Shown here piece after piece: positions 7,601 through 15,288 of a stretch of 32,129 bases of DNA. The position numbers and the translations under genes are program-made. Every line of letters begins with the position of its first letter. The first letter of the stretch is position 1. The notes under the pieces are model-generated. The model was not told the origin of the DNA. It searched no databases and worked only from the letters and a program-made list of their open reading frames with translations. The DNA comes from Acidobacteriota bacterium (GTDB taxonomy: Bacteria; Acidobacteriota; Terriglobia; Terriglobales; Acidobacteriaceae), in the NCBI GenBank assembly GCA_021810625.1, contig JAJZIJ010000030.1, positions 1 to 32,129 of the forward strand, in the 5' to 3' direction.

Positions 7601-8668
7601 ATGAGCGTTCGCAAGATCGTCCATATCGATATGGACGCATTTTATGCTTCCGTCGAACAGCGAGATGATCCGCAACTGCGCGGCAAGCCAGTCATTGTCG
7701 CCTGGCGGGGCAATCGTTCGGTCGTCTGTGCTGCTTCGTATGAAGCCCGGCGCTTCGGCGTGCGCTCGGCCATGCCTGCGACACGCGCAGAGAGGCTGTG
7801 CCCGGATGCGATCTTCGTGCCTCCAGATTTTTCGCGCTACCGAGCCGTTTCGCGCAGCGTGCGAGAGATATTCCAACAGCACACAGATTTAGTCGAGCCG
7901 CTGTCGCTGGACGAGGCGTATCTCGACGTGACCGAGAACAAGACTGGCTTGCCGACCGCAACGCGCGTGGCCCGCGCCATTCGCCAGCAGATTCGCGAGG
8001 AGTTGCATCTGACCGCTTCGGCAGGCGTCGCGCCCAATAAATTTCTGGCGAAGATTGCCTCGGACTGGCGCAAGCCCGACGGACTTTTTGTCATCCAGCC
8101 TGAAGAGGTGGATACATTTCTGCCGCCCCTGCCCGTGGAGCGTTTACCTGGTGTCGGCAACGTGACAGCAGGGAAGCTGGAGAAGCTGGGCATCCAGACG
8201 GTCGAGAACTTGCTCGCTTTGGACATGCCCACACTCGAAAGCCACTTTGGGCGTTATGGTTTTCGCCTATATGAACTTGCTCGCGGCATCGACAACAACG
8301 CAGTCATCCAAAACCGACCGACGCAGTCGATCTCCGCCGAGGACACATTTGAGCGCGACATGCTGCTGGCAGAAATGGAGCCGATAATTCGCAATCTGGC
8401 AGAAAAGGTTTGGGCGGCCTCGCGCAAGGAATCGCGGATCGCCCGCACCGTGGTGCTGAAGCTGAAGACGGATGCCTTCAAGATGCTTACGCGGAGCCAT
8501 TCGCCCAGCTTGCCACCTGCGTCGAGCGAGGAATTGACCAGCATCGCGCTCCTGCTGCGCGAGCGAGTTGGCCTCGGTTCCCAGCAGCGCTTTCGCCTGG
8601 TTGGTGTTGGCTTGAGTAACTTTCGTGAGCCTGAAGATATTCCTGCACAGTCGGCTCTTTTCGAGTAG
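7601..8668 (+). CDS. dinB: DNA polymerase IV (Y-family)
   Basis: Translesion DNA polymerase of 355 residues. The palm starts HIDMDAFYASVE with metal-binding Asp10; the second acidic pair is LSLDEAYLDV (Asp104, Glu105). Tyr15 occupies the steric-gate position, by comparison with Phe13 of the E. coli enzyme. Further family motifs are SAGVAPNKFLAKIASDWRKP and the helix-hairpin-helix LPGVGNVTAGKLEKLGI. The protein ends QSALFE, a QxxLF-type sliding-clamp motif. Length is normal. It is divergent from the TPR gene. No ribosome binding site is visible; translation may be leaderless. I see no LexA box, so damage control cannot be inferred from the sequence. Confidence 0.96.
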   Translation: MSVRKIVHIDMDAFYASVEQRDDPQLRGKPVIVAWRGNRSVVCAASYEARRFGVRSAMPATRAERLCPDAIFVPPDFSRYRAVSRSVREIFQQHTDLVEPLSLDEAYLDVTENKTGLPTATRVARAIRQQIREELHLTASAGVAPNKFLAKIASDWRKPDGLFVIQPEEVDTFLPPLPVERLPGVGNVTAGKLEKLGIQTVENLLALDMPTLESHFGRYGFRLYELARGIDNNAVIQNRPTQSISAEDTFERDMLLAEMEPIIRNLAEKVWAASRKESRIARTVVLKLKTDAFKMLTRSHSPSLPPASSEELTSIALLLRERVGLGSQQRFRLVGVGLSNFREPEDIPAQSALFE

Positions 8669-9274
8669 CGCTTGATTGGGTCATCAAGGTTGATTCCCTG
8701 TGGACATAACCATTCGGAAAAGGCTCCCCGCGACCAGACCTGGAACCGTTTTTGGAATCGTTGCGCGCCTGCGGCAGCAGATCGGGCGCGTTGCACATCA
8801 ACTCCATTTCACCCGCGATGACGATCTCCGCATTGCCGGATTGAATGGCCCGCGCCCCCATCGCGCCGGGCGGCGGCGCGAAAAATTCTTCCAAGGAACC
8901 AAAAAATTTTCTACCGGGGTTTGAGCTGCGGAAACGATCCCGACCTCGCCCATGCAGGCGCCTCCATGCGTTTCAGGGTAACGAAAAAAATATACGGCGC
9001 AGCGACACTCCTGCCCTGGACGAAGGGAACAATGTCAAAACATATTTTTCATTCAATGCTTTATCCCCTTATTCCATGCATGTTTTCGCTGCATCCCTAC
9101 ATTCGACACCCGTGGACTTGCAGGCATTCCCGCCGCGTGTTGCGCGTAATTTTCTCGTGGATTTTCCTGCGAATGGAGACTCGTTGCAGCGTTGGATCGG
9201 ATGTATCGACAGAAAAAATCGCAACGTGAGAACATGAGCGTCAAAAAAAATATGCAAAAAACATCATTTTTTTC
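8669..9274. other. Gene-poor decayed region between dinB and the lysine-rich peptide gene
   Basis: About 600 bp without a convincing gene. After dinB there is a small hairpin without a T-run (CTTGAT 8671-8676 / ATCAAG 8683-8688), then a thiolase scrap at 8763-8857. From about 8930 to 9270 the sequence turns AT-richer with several A-runs and no recognisable coding or RNA signature. It leads into the strong promoter at 9275. Confidence 0.5.
8763..8857 (-). pseudogene. Fragment of an acetyl-CoA acetyltransferase (thiolase) gene
   Basis: Read on the minus strand, about 32 codons give ARAIQSGNAEIVIAGEME and then LMCNAPDLLPQAR. This closely follows the thiolase core segment AxxAIxSGDAEIVxAGGMExMSxAPyLLPxAR, recalled from the family. 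The glycine before ME has become Glu. Nothing thiolase-like can be read in frame before or after, so it is a relic. It lies 95 bp beyond dinB on the opposite strand. Confidence 0.6.
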
Positions 9275-9303
9275 TTGACATTGATTTTTTGTGAATCTAT
9301 ACC
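9275..9303 (+). promoter_or_regulatory. Strong sigma-70-type promoter of the lysine-rich peptide gene
   Basis: A consensus -35 TTGACA (9275-9280) and a -10 TATACC (9298-9303) are separated by exactly 17 bp, inside a T-rich stretch. A start near 9310 would give a leader of roughly 58 nt before the ATG at 9368. Confidence 0.75.
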
Positions 9304-9367
9304 TTCGTGTAACTGCAATATTTATATTGCAGACTCGATGTCACATCGAAAAGGGAGAATAGACACC

Positions 9368-9439
9368 ATGGCAACCAAGAAAGCAGCCAAGAAGGCACCG
9401 AAAAAGGCAGCCAAGAAAACTGCAAAGAAAAAGAAGTAG
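9368..9439 (+). CDS. 23-residue lysine/alanine-rich peptide, histone H1-like
   Basis: A 24-codon gene too short for ordinary gene callers. It begins MATKKAAKKAPKK and ends in four lysines. The peptide contains 13 Lys, 6 Ala, 2 Thr, 1 Pro and the initiator Met, with repeated KKAAKK and KKAPKK units as in eukaryotic histone H1 tails and bacterial Hc1/AlgP-type tails. A nucleic-acid-binding or nucleoid role is inferred from composition alone. The support for a real gene is unusually good: a consensus promoter at 9275-9303, a Shine-Dalgarno (AGGGAG, about 11 nt upstream of the ATG), and a perfect 18-bp terminator hairpin 15 bp after the stop. It is a single-gene transcription unit. It could be a relic tail of a longer histone-like protein, but the complete signals argue against that. 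Confidence 0.75.
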   Translation: MATKKAAKKAPKKAAKKTAKKKK

Positions 9440-9454
9440 TTCAACCCAACAGGC

Positions 9455-9495
9455 AAAAGATTCGGGGGATGCATAAGCATCCCCCGAATCTTTTT
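9455..9495 (+). terminator. Rho-independent terminator of the lysine-rich peptide gene
   Basis: Perfect 18-bp arms (9455-9472 and 9477-9494), each containing GATTCGGGGGATGC or its complement, around the loop ATAA. The stem is flanked by AAAA and TTTTT, so it could terminate in both directions. It separates the peptide unit from rsmE. Confidence 0.93.
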
Positions 9496-9546
9496 GTGCC
9501 CGATGGATGTCTGCTAGGCTGCAAGAGAGACCTGCACGAGAGAACC

Positions 9547-10293
9547 ATGACACGCCGCCGCTGGATCGCCGACCAATGGGATGAAACCTCCGCCACGCTG
9601 ACGGGCGCGCAAGCCGAACATCTGGCGCGAGTTTTGCGCGCCCGCGTTGGCCAGGAGTTCGATATTGTCGCAGGCGGCGTGGTGCGGCGCGGCACGGTGG
9701 AAGCCATCCATCCAAACACCGTACTCTTCCAACTGTGGGAGGCCATCGAAAGCGCGGCCTCGCTTCCGCTCACCTGCGCGCTGAGTATTTTCAAGTTCGA
9801 CCGCTACGAGTGGGCCATCGAGAAACTGACGGAATTGGGCATCGCCACGATTGTTCCGGTGATTGCGCGGCGAACGGAGAAACATCTGGCCCAGGCAGCC
9901 GAGGCTCGCGTAGAGCGCTGGCGACGCATTGCGCGCGAGGCCGCGCAGCAATCCCGGCGCACGGACGTGCCTGCCATTGCCGATCCGGTCGCGCTGGAGA
10001 AGATGAACCTGCCGACGCAAGGCGCGTGGAACCTGTTGCTCTCCGAAGTGGAAGAGGAAACGACGCTGTGGGCTGCGCTCACAAACAATATGGAAACGCG
10101 CGCTGCGCTTTCCGCCGTTCACATGGCGATTGGCCCGGTGGGGGGATGGACGGAGCCGGAGATGCAGTGGTTCGCCCGGCAGCAATGGCGTCCGGTCAGC
10201 CTGGGGCCGCGCATTTTGCGCGCCGAGACAGCGGCCATTGCCACAGCCAGTATTCTGGCGGCCTGGCTGGAAGAGGCGCATCTGCAATTGTGA
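9547..10293 (+). CDS. rsmE: 16S rRNA (uracil-1498-N3)-methyltransferase RsmE
   Basis: RsmE of 248 residues, which methylates N3 of U1498 in 16S rRNA with S-adenosylmethionine. The N-terminal PUA-like part contains AEHLARVLRARVGQEFDIV. The C-terminal SPOUT domain carries the knot motifs MAIGPVGGWTEPE and LGPRILRAETAAIATASIL. Start at 9547 (MTRRRWIADQW) is chosen because homology begins there; the 26 codons upstream come from the terminator hairpin. The ribosome binding site is weak (GAGAGA). It converges on dnaJ, unlike many genomes where rsmE follows dnaJ or prmA on the same strand. Confidence 0.93.
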   Translation: MTRRRWIADQWDETSATLTGAQAEHLARVLRARVGQEFDIVAGGVVRRGTVEAIHPNTVLFQLWEAIESAASLPLTCALSIFKFDRYEWAIEKLTELGIATIVPVIARRTEKHLAQAAEARVERWRRIAREAAQQSRRTDVPAIADPVALEKMNLPTQGAWNLLLSEVEEETTLWAALTNNMETRAALSAVHMAIGPVGGWTEPEMQWFARQQWRPVSLGPRILRAETAAIATASILAAWLEEAHLQL

Positions 10294-10299
10294 AAGGGA

Positions 10300-10318
10300 C
10301 GAGGCTCCAGCCCCTGAG
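10300..10318 (-). repeat. REP-like palindromic repeat copy
   Basis: On the minus strand this reads CTCAGGGGCTGGAGCCTCG. It differs at one base from 19841-19859 and shares the CTCAGGGGCT core with the cluster at 26114-26345. It lies between the convergent rsmE and dnaJ genes. Confidence 0.6.
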
Positions 10319-10357
10319 AAAATACGGCCTCACGCAAAAGTCTGATTCGGAAATTCG

Positions 10358-11488
10358 TTAACTGAAGATGTCCTTCATGCGACGAAAAATGGTGCGCGAG
10401 GAGGGCGTGTTCTCCACCGTAATCGTCTCGCTGAGTTGACGCATCAACTCCTTTTGCATCTTGTTCATCCGGGTTGGAACCTGCACGACCACCTGCACAA
10501 CCAAATCGCCGCGACCGTGATTGTTGAGCGCGGGCACGCCTTTGCTTCTCATACGAAACTGTCTGCCACTCTGGGTGCCTTCGGGAATCTTCAGCTTGGT
10601 TTCGCCTTCCAGCGTGGGGATGGTGAGTTCCGCGCCCAGCGCCGCCTGCGGAAAGGAGATTGGCAGCACGTAATGCAGGTCGTTGCCCTCCCGCTCAAAG
10701 AACGGATGCGCCTGCACGGAGATGACCACGTAGAGATCACCTGACGGCCCGCCAAAGCGCCCCGCATCGCCCTCTCCCTGATAGCGGATGCGCATCCCAT
10801 CTTCAATGCCCGCAGGAACGGTGACAGGAATGGCGCGCTCTTTGCTCTGACGTCCATCCCCACGGCAATCCCGGCATGGCTCGGCGATGATACTGCCCGT
10901 TCCGCCGCAGGCGCCGCAGGTACGAGCCACGGAAAAAAATCCCTGCTGATACCGAACCTGTCCGCGCCCGCCGCACTGAGCGCAAGCGGTGGGGCCACGT
11001 CCGGCAGCAGCGCCGCTGCCGTGGCAGGTGGCGCAGGGTTCCATGCGACGAATCTTGATTTCCGCCTGCTTGCCAAAGACGGATTCCTCAAAGGTAAGCG
11101 AAAGATCGAAGCGCAGGTCTCGACCCTTTTGCGCGCGCGAGCCGCCGCGACTTCCTCCCATGTTGAACATCTCGCCAAAGATGTCGCCGAAGATGTCGCT
11201 GATATCCTGTCCGGCAAATCCGGAAGGATCAAAGCCGCCCGCGCCATTCAATCCGGCATGGCCGTAACGGTCATACGCGGCGCGTTTCTCCGGGTCAGAG
11301 AGCACCTGATATGCCTCGCTGGCCAGCTTGAACTTTTCCTCGGCTTCGGGATTGTCCGGGTTGCGGTCTGGATGATGCTGCATGGCGAGCTTGCGATAGG
11401 CGCTCTTCAGCTCCTGCTCGGAGGCACCCTTTTCGACACCCAGAACCTCGTAATAATCGGCTTTGTTCCCGCGTGTGGATCGACTCAT
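10358..11488 (-). CDS. dnaJ: Chaperone DnaJ
   Basis: Type I DnaJ of 376 residues, co-chaperone that delivers substrates to DnaK and stimulates its ATPase. It has the J-domain with HPD at residues 39-41, a short Gly/Phe-rich linker ([16 protein letters not shown]), and four CxxCxGxG-type zinc repeats ([32 protein letters not shown]). Two C-terminal substrate-binding domains follow. The start codon overlaps the grpE stop by 4 bp (ATGA), so the two are translationally coupled. dnaK is not in the window. Confidence 0.96.
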   Translation of the reverse strand: MSRSTRGNKADYYEVLGVEKGASEQELKSAYRKLAMQHHPDRNPDNPEAEEKFKLASEAYQVLSDPEKRAAYDRYGHAGLNGAGGFDPSGFAGQDISDIFGDIFGEMFNMGGSRGGSRAQKGRDLRFDLSLTFEESVFGKQAEIKIRRMEPCATCHGSGAAAGRGPTACAQCGGRGQVRYQQGFFSVARTCGACGGTGSIIAEPCRDCRGDGRQSKERAIPVTVPAGIEDGMRIRYQGEGDAGRFGGPSGDLYVVISVQAHPFFEREGNDLHYVLPISFPQAALGAELTIPTLEGETKLKIPEGTQSGRQFRMRSKGVPALNNHGRGDLVVQVVVQVPTRMNKMQKELMRQLSETITVENTPSSRTIFRRMKDIFS

Positions 11489-12102
11489 GCCTGATGCTGC
11501 CTCGGATTGCTGACCACGCGCACCAGCGCCGGACGCAGCAAACGCTCGCGCAGCGTGTAGCCGCGACGCACCTCTTCCATCACCTGATGGTCGGGCAAAT
11601 CCGAGCGCTCCACCATCTCCAGCGCCTCATGCACACGCGGATCGAAAATGGCATCTTTGGTGACGACTGCCTGCACGCCGAGCGAGCGGAGAATCTCCTC
11701 CATCTGACGCACGATCAGCTCAATGCCAGAGCGCAACTGCTCCACCGAGCCATCGGCCTGTAACGCCAGATGGAAGTTGTCCAGCACGGGCAAAAACTGC
11801 TCCACGGCATTGACCAGAGCGTAATCGCGAAACTCCACCCGCTCCCGCGCTTCGCGCTTGCGCGCGTTGTCGAACTCGGCCTGCAAACGCGCCAGCCGAT
11901 CCAGAAATTGATCGCGCTCCGCCTTCAGCAAATCACGCTCCTCGCGCAGCGCGGAGATTTCACTGGCCGCCTGCGTGGAGGAAGACGTTGGGGAGTCCTC
12001 GTTTTCCGCTACCGCGCTGGAAACGGCGCGCTCTTCGGCGGAAGCAGGCGCGGGATCCGCCGCAACCGACGATTCATGCGATTTTGTGGACGAACGCATC
12101 AT
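11485..12102 (-). CDS. grpE: Nucleotide exchange factor GrpE
   Basis: GrpE of 205 residues, which releases ADP from DnaK. It has an acidic, Ser/Ala-rich N-terminal tail (about 1-50), a long coiled coil (about 50-90, [20 protein letters not shown] then [17 protein letters not shown]), and the C-terminal beta-domain typified by [38 protein letters not shown]. Two consecutive ATG codons are possible starts and no clear ribosome binding site is visible. Upstream is a tandem AAAAACTTAAA direct repeat of unknown meaning. A terminator-like hairpin separates it from hrcA. Confidence 0.95.
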   Translation of the reverse strand: MMRSSTKSHESSVAADPAPASAEERAVSSAVAENEDSPTSSSTQAASEISALREERDLLKAERDQFLDRLARLQAEFDNARKREARERVEFRDYALVNAVEQFLPVLDNFHLALQADGSVEQLRSGIELIVRQMEEILRSLGVQAVVTKDAIFDPRVHEALEMVERSDLPDHQVMEEVRRGYTLRERLLRPALVRVVSNPRQHQA

Positions 12103-12161
12103 AGGTTTAAGTTTTTCAATTTAAGTTTTTCGATACCGCAAAATTCTGGTCATTGACCCTG

Positions 12162-12189
12162 AAAAAAATCGCCGCAGAAACCATGCGGC
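12162..12189 (-). terminator. Terminator-like hairpin between hrcA and grpE
   Basis: On the minus strand GCCGCA (12189-12184) pairs with TGCGGC (12176-12171) around a 7-nt loop and is followed by GATTTTTTTC. It lies 63 bp after the hrcA stop and would end or attenuate hrcA transcription ahead of grpE. Confidence 0.65.
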
Positions 12190-12251
12190 TGCTCTTTCGA
12201 CCCATGTCTTGATTGTACCCAGTCAGTATGAAGAGCGGGAAACTGCGCCGT

Positions 12252-13358
12252 TCAGAATGCTTTTTGCATTCGCTCAAAGAGCGAAGCCACGTAGGTGACA
12301 CCGCCAATCGCGTTTTCATACTGCATCCGCGTCGGGCCGATCACGGCCACCGTGCCCAGGCAATCCCCGCCCCAACGCGCCGGAGCCGCAATCAGAGCCA
12401 GATTCTGCATCTCTGGCATGGCCTCTTCCAAACCCACCACGACGCAGACTGAATTCTGATGATCGTCCACATACGCATGGAGCAGATCAATGACGCGCTG
12501 CTTCTCTTCGAGCGCAGCCAGAATTTGCCGCAAGCGCTCCCGATCCGCTTCGCTGGCGATTAGATTGGATGCTCCATCGACAAAAACCGATTCCTCCTGC
12601 ATCGCAAGATCAAGCGCGCCCTTGCGACAGAGATACTCCAGCGAACGCAGCCAGCGGTTATACTCGCTGCGATCCTGCTCCATGCGCAGGCCCAGCTCCA
12701 CGCGGATGCGCTCCATGCTCCAGGCATGGAAGTTCTGGTTCAGATACTGCGCGGCAGCCTCCAGTTCCCTGGAGGTCAAATCGTGGTCAAGCGCCAGCAC
12801 GCGATCCCGCACCTGGCCCACGGTGGTCACCACAACGGCCAGCACCTTGGCGCGGGCCAGCCGCGTAAAGTGGACATGCTCCAGCAAATCCCGCTCGGCA
12901 GAGGCCGAGGTTCGAGTCAGGGCCACGCCCACTCCTCCCGAAAGCAGCGCCAGAATATGCGAGGTGCGCGAGAGAAACTGCTCCGCGCTCATCACACCGC
13001 TCAGGGACTCGTCAATCTGCTCCTGCGCGAGCGTCGGCAGCAGATCGCCAGAGGCCATGCCGCGACGCAAAAGCTGCTCCACATAATAGCGAAAGGCTCG
13101 CGGCGTCGGGATTCTTCCAGCGGAGGTGTGTGGCTGCTCAAGATATCCGGCATCGGAGAGTTCGACCATCACATTGCGCACCGTCGCCGGACTCATGCCC
13201 TCCCGGTTCTGCTGGCGCGCGATGGACTGCGAGGCAACCGGCTCTCCGGTGGCAATGTAGTTTTCGACCACGGTGGTCAACACCAGTCGCTCCCGCGGAC
13301 TGACGCGATCTGCGGTGGAAGAACGTCCTCTCTCATCTGGAGTTGACTTCGCTGCCAT
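12252..13358 (-). CDS. hrcA: Heat-inducible transcription repressor HrcA
   Basis: HrcA of 368 residues, the repressor that binds CIRCE elements upstream of chaperone genes and is held active by GroEL. The N-terminal winged helix is clear: RERLVLTTVVENYIATGEPV, then SPATVRNVMVELSDAGYLEQPHTSAGR with the recognition helix. The GAF-like core and the C-terminal GPTRMQYENAIGGVTYVA follow. Start at 13358 (MAAKSTPDERG) has GGGGAC about 10 nt upstream; 22 further upstream codons look non-coding. I find no CIRCE (TTAGCACTC-N9-GAGTGCTAA) upstream of hrcA or grpE, so its targets probably lie elsewhere, for example at groES/groEL. Confidence 0.95.
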   Translation of the reverse strand: MAAKSTPDERGRSSTADRVSPRERLVLTTVVENYIATGEPVASQSIARQQNREGMSPATVRNVMVELSDAGYLEQPHTSAGRIPTPRAFRYYVEQLLRRGMASGDLLPTLAQEQIDESLSGVMSAEQFLSRTSHILALLSGGVGVALTRTSASAERDLLEHVHFTRLARAKVLAVVVTTVGQVRDRVLALDHDLTSRELEAAAQYLNQNFHAWSMERIRVELGLRMEQDRSEYNRWLRSLEYLCRKGALDLAMQEESVFVDGASNLIASEADRERLRQILAALEEKQRVIDLLHAYVDDHQNSVCVVVGLEEAMPEMQNLALIAAPARWGGDCLGTVAVIGPTRMQYENAIGGVTYVASLFERMQKAF

Positions 13359-13524
13359 ATATTGTGTCCCCGCTCGGAGCCGTGGGCGCGACGATCCATG
13401 CGCTGTTGCATCGTCGCCAGCCAACCGCTCTTATTTTCGGATACTAGGAAGAGTGGCCGTTGAAGTCAAGACCGCAGCGGCGAACGGTAATGACGGGATA
13501 AGAATCACGCGCATGAATCTGTAG

Positions 13525-13558
13525 AAAAAAACGGGTGCCACGTCAAACGCAGCACCCG
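13525..13558 (-). terminator. Rho-independent terminator of the aldolase gene
   Basis: On the minus strand CGGGTGC (13558-13552) pairs with GCACCCG (13538-13532), extended by weaker inner pairs, and is followed by a run of T (13531-13525). It lies 68 bp after the aldolase stop. Confidence 0.85.
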
Positions 13559-13626
13559 CTTGTAATTTCTCCCATGCCTGCTGATCGCCCGTACCCCGGG
13601 TCGTCAGCACTGTCTATGCGTGAATG

Positions 13627-14637
13627 TTACGCCAAAGCCGCAGCACTTGTCGCCCCATAGCGAGCGAACCACGGTGTCGCCGGCTTCAGCGATGCATTTA
13701 CGTTGGCAATGTTCTTGATGCCTTGATCGTTCAACCATGCCTCAAAGGCTGCGGCTCCCTGTTTGGCGTAGATGGCGATGCCATCCTTCCATGTGGCGCG
13801 ACCACACAGAACGCCGCTAAACTGGGTTCCGCTTTCGCCAGCCAGTTCCAGCGTCTCGGTAAAGACTGCGTTGCTGACACCCGCCGAAAGATAGATGAAC
13901 GGCTTCTGCGTAACTGCGGCTGCATTGCGGAAGTGCTGCAACGCCTCCTGTCGCGTGTAGGCGGCCTCGCCTTTGAATGCCTTGGTGCCAGCGACAAATT
14001 CCATCTGGATTGGAACCTCCACCTTCAGCACGTCCACGCCATATCTCTCCTTGCCAAACTCGGCCATCGCGCCCGCCACAATCTCCGGCTTCTTTTTGGC
14101 ATAGGCCAGACTCTTCTCATCGCCGCCATCCACGTCGTAGCCGATGAACTCCAGAAAAAACGGGATGTCCAGGGCGCGACACTCGTCGCCAATGCGCTCC
14201 ATGCAAGCCTGCTTGTGGTCGTTGATGGACTTCTTCTCGAAGGGCGTGTAATACAGCAAAACCTTGATGCAGTCGGCCCCGGCCTCTTTGAGGCGACGCA
14301 CCGACCAGTAATCGAGCAAATCCGGCAGACGGCCCGGCGTGGTGGCATCGTAGCCCGTCTTCTCGTAGGCCAGCAGCAGACCCTTGCCATTGCGCTTCTT
14401 GCTGGCAGGAAGACCAAACTCCGGGTCCAGCAAAATCGCCGACGCATGGCGGGTCAACACCTCGGTCACCAGCGTCTTAAACTCCTCCAAAGCGCTGGCC
14501 GGTACACTGGCCACGCCTTTTTCTTTTGCCAGGGACTTCTGCAGGGAACCCCGCTGATCCATAGCAGCGGCGGCGATCACGCCGCGTTCATCGGAAACCA
14601 TCTTCATTCCAGCAAGTTTGCCGGGGGTAAGTTTCAT
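13627..14637 (-). CDS. lacD: Tagatose-1,6-bisphosphate aldolase (LacD type)
   Basis: Class I aldolase of 336 residues. The LacD family cleaves tagatose 1,6-bisphosphate (and often related ketose bisphosphates) to glyceraldehyde 3-phosphate and dihydroxyacetone phosphate through a Schiff base. The N-terminus KLTPGKLAGMKMVSDERG and AAMDQRGSL are characteristic. DVLKVEVPIQMEFVAG carries the likely Schiff-base lysine. IYLSAGVSNAVF and GVLCGRATWKDG are phosphate-binding segments. Start at 14637 is supported by CAGGAG about 10 nt upstream. No lactose or galactitol genes are nearby, so the physiological substrate may be fructose bisphosphate or a sulfosugar-related compound. A strong terminator follows it. 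Confidence 0.85.
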   Translation of the reverse strand: MKLTPGKLAGMKMVSDERGVIAAAAMDQRGSLQKSLAKEKGVASVPASALEEFKTLVTEVLTRHASAILLDPEFGLPASKKRNGKGLLLAYEKTGYDATTPGRLPDLLDYWSVRRLKEAGADCIKVLLYYTPFEKKSINDHKQACMERIGDECRALDIPFFLEFIGYDVDGGDEKSLAYAKKKPEIVAGAMAEFGKERYGVDVLKVEVPIQMEFVAGTKAFKGEAAYTRQEALQHFRNAAAVTQKPFIYLSAGVSNAVFTETLELAGESGTQFSGVLCGRATWKDGIAIYAKQGAAAFEAWLNDQGIKNIANVNASLKPATPWFARYGATSAAALA

Positions 14638-14671
14638 ACAAATGCACTCCTGTTTTTGATGTGCGGTACAT

Positions 14672-14710
14672 TGATGCGCGTCCAAATACGCGATCCCTGA
14701 TGCGCGATCC
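14672..14710. promoter_or_regulatory. Direct repeats upstream of the aldolase gene
   Basis: TGATGCGCG-TCC (14672-14683) and TGATGCGCGATCC (14698-14710) start 26 bp apart with a weaker copy AAATACGCGATCCC between them. They lie 35-73 bp upstream of the aldolase start, where a regulator could bind. The rest of the 14638-14951 gap holds only a hairpin without T-run (CATCCCG 14884-14890 / CGGGATG 14893-14899) and no gene. Confidence 0.35.
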
Positions 14711-14951
14711 ATGCGACGAGCAGGGAAACATCCCCGCATGTCGAGCTACAACCAGTGTATATGAGCGTTGCGGGGCGTGGAGAGACACGGGGGAAACTCT
14801 GGAGTGAACCATCAGGGCTGGATGGGAAGAAGATGGGCTTCCATCTCGAATCAAAATGGCTTTCATGCGTAGGGGACATCGCCCATCCCGTCCGGGATGC
14901 GGCATTCCGAATACAAATCCGAGAGAGCACGACAGGGAGAGCGCGACAGGG

Positions 14952-15230
14952 TCAAATATCGCGCAGCAGGTCAGAGAGGCTCAGGCCAAACCCCAGCGCG
15001 ACCACTTCCATCATGGGCAGAGAGATAGACTTGCGCCCCCGCTCCAGATCACTGATGTAGCTACGATCAATCCCCAGATAGATGGCCATCTGCAACTGGG
15101 TCATGCTCTTCGATTTCCGCAGGAAGCGCAGTTTGCTGCCAAAACGCTGCGTAACGCCGACGGCGGGCTGACGAGGAACGGCATATCCAGCCGAAGGGGA
15201 CGTATCGCATATGGGGGAAACCTGTCTCAT
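14952..15230 (-). CDS. XRE-family helix-turn-helix regulator
   Basis: Small DNA-binding protein of 92 residues. A loose N-terminal tail of about 28 residues is followed by a single Cro/C1-type helix-turn-helix domain: RFGSKLRFLRKSKSMTQLQM, then AIYLGIDRSYISDLERGRKS with the recognition helix RSYISDLERG, then LPMMEVVALGFGLSLSDLL. No effector domain follows, so it acts as a stand-alone regulator. AGAGGTG lies about 8 nt upstream of the ATG. A 15-bp palindrome 44 bp upstream could be its own operator. Target genes unknown. Confidence 0.88.
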   Translation of the reverse strand: MRQVSPICDTSPSAGYAVPRQPAVGVTQRFGSKLRFLRKSKSMTQLQMAIYLGIDRSYISDLERGRKSISLPMMEVVALGFGLSLSDLLRDI

Positions 15231-15273
15231 TTCAATTCACCTCTGTGTTACTGGAACCCGTCAACTGCGTTAC

Positions 15274-15288
15274 CAACGGAATCCGTTG
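15274..15288. promoter_or_regulatory. Palindrome upstream of the XRE regulator
   Basis: CAACGGA-A-TCCGTTG is a perfect 7+1+7 palindrome 44 bp upstream of the XRE start, the usual place for an autoregulatory operator. The remainder of the 15231-15609 gap is AT-richer around 15420-15460 and shows no gene that I can support. Confidence 0.4.

Noticed and set aside
12103-13450. CIRCE operator for HrcA
   Set aside because: Neither TTAGCACTC nor GAGTGCTAA occurs on either strand around hrcA and grpE.
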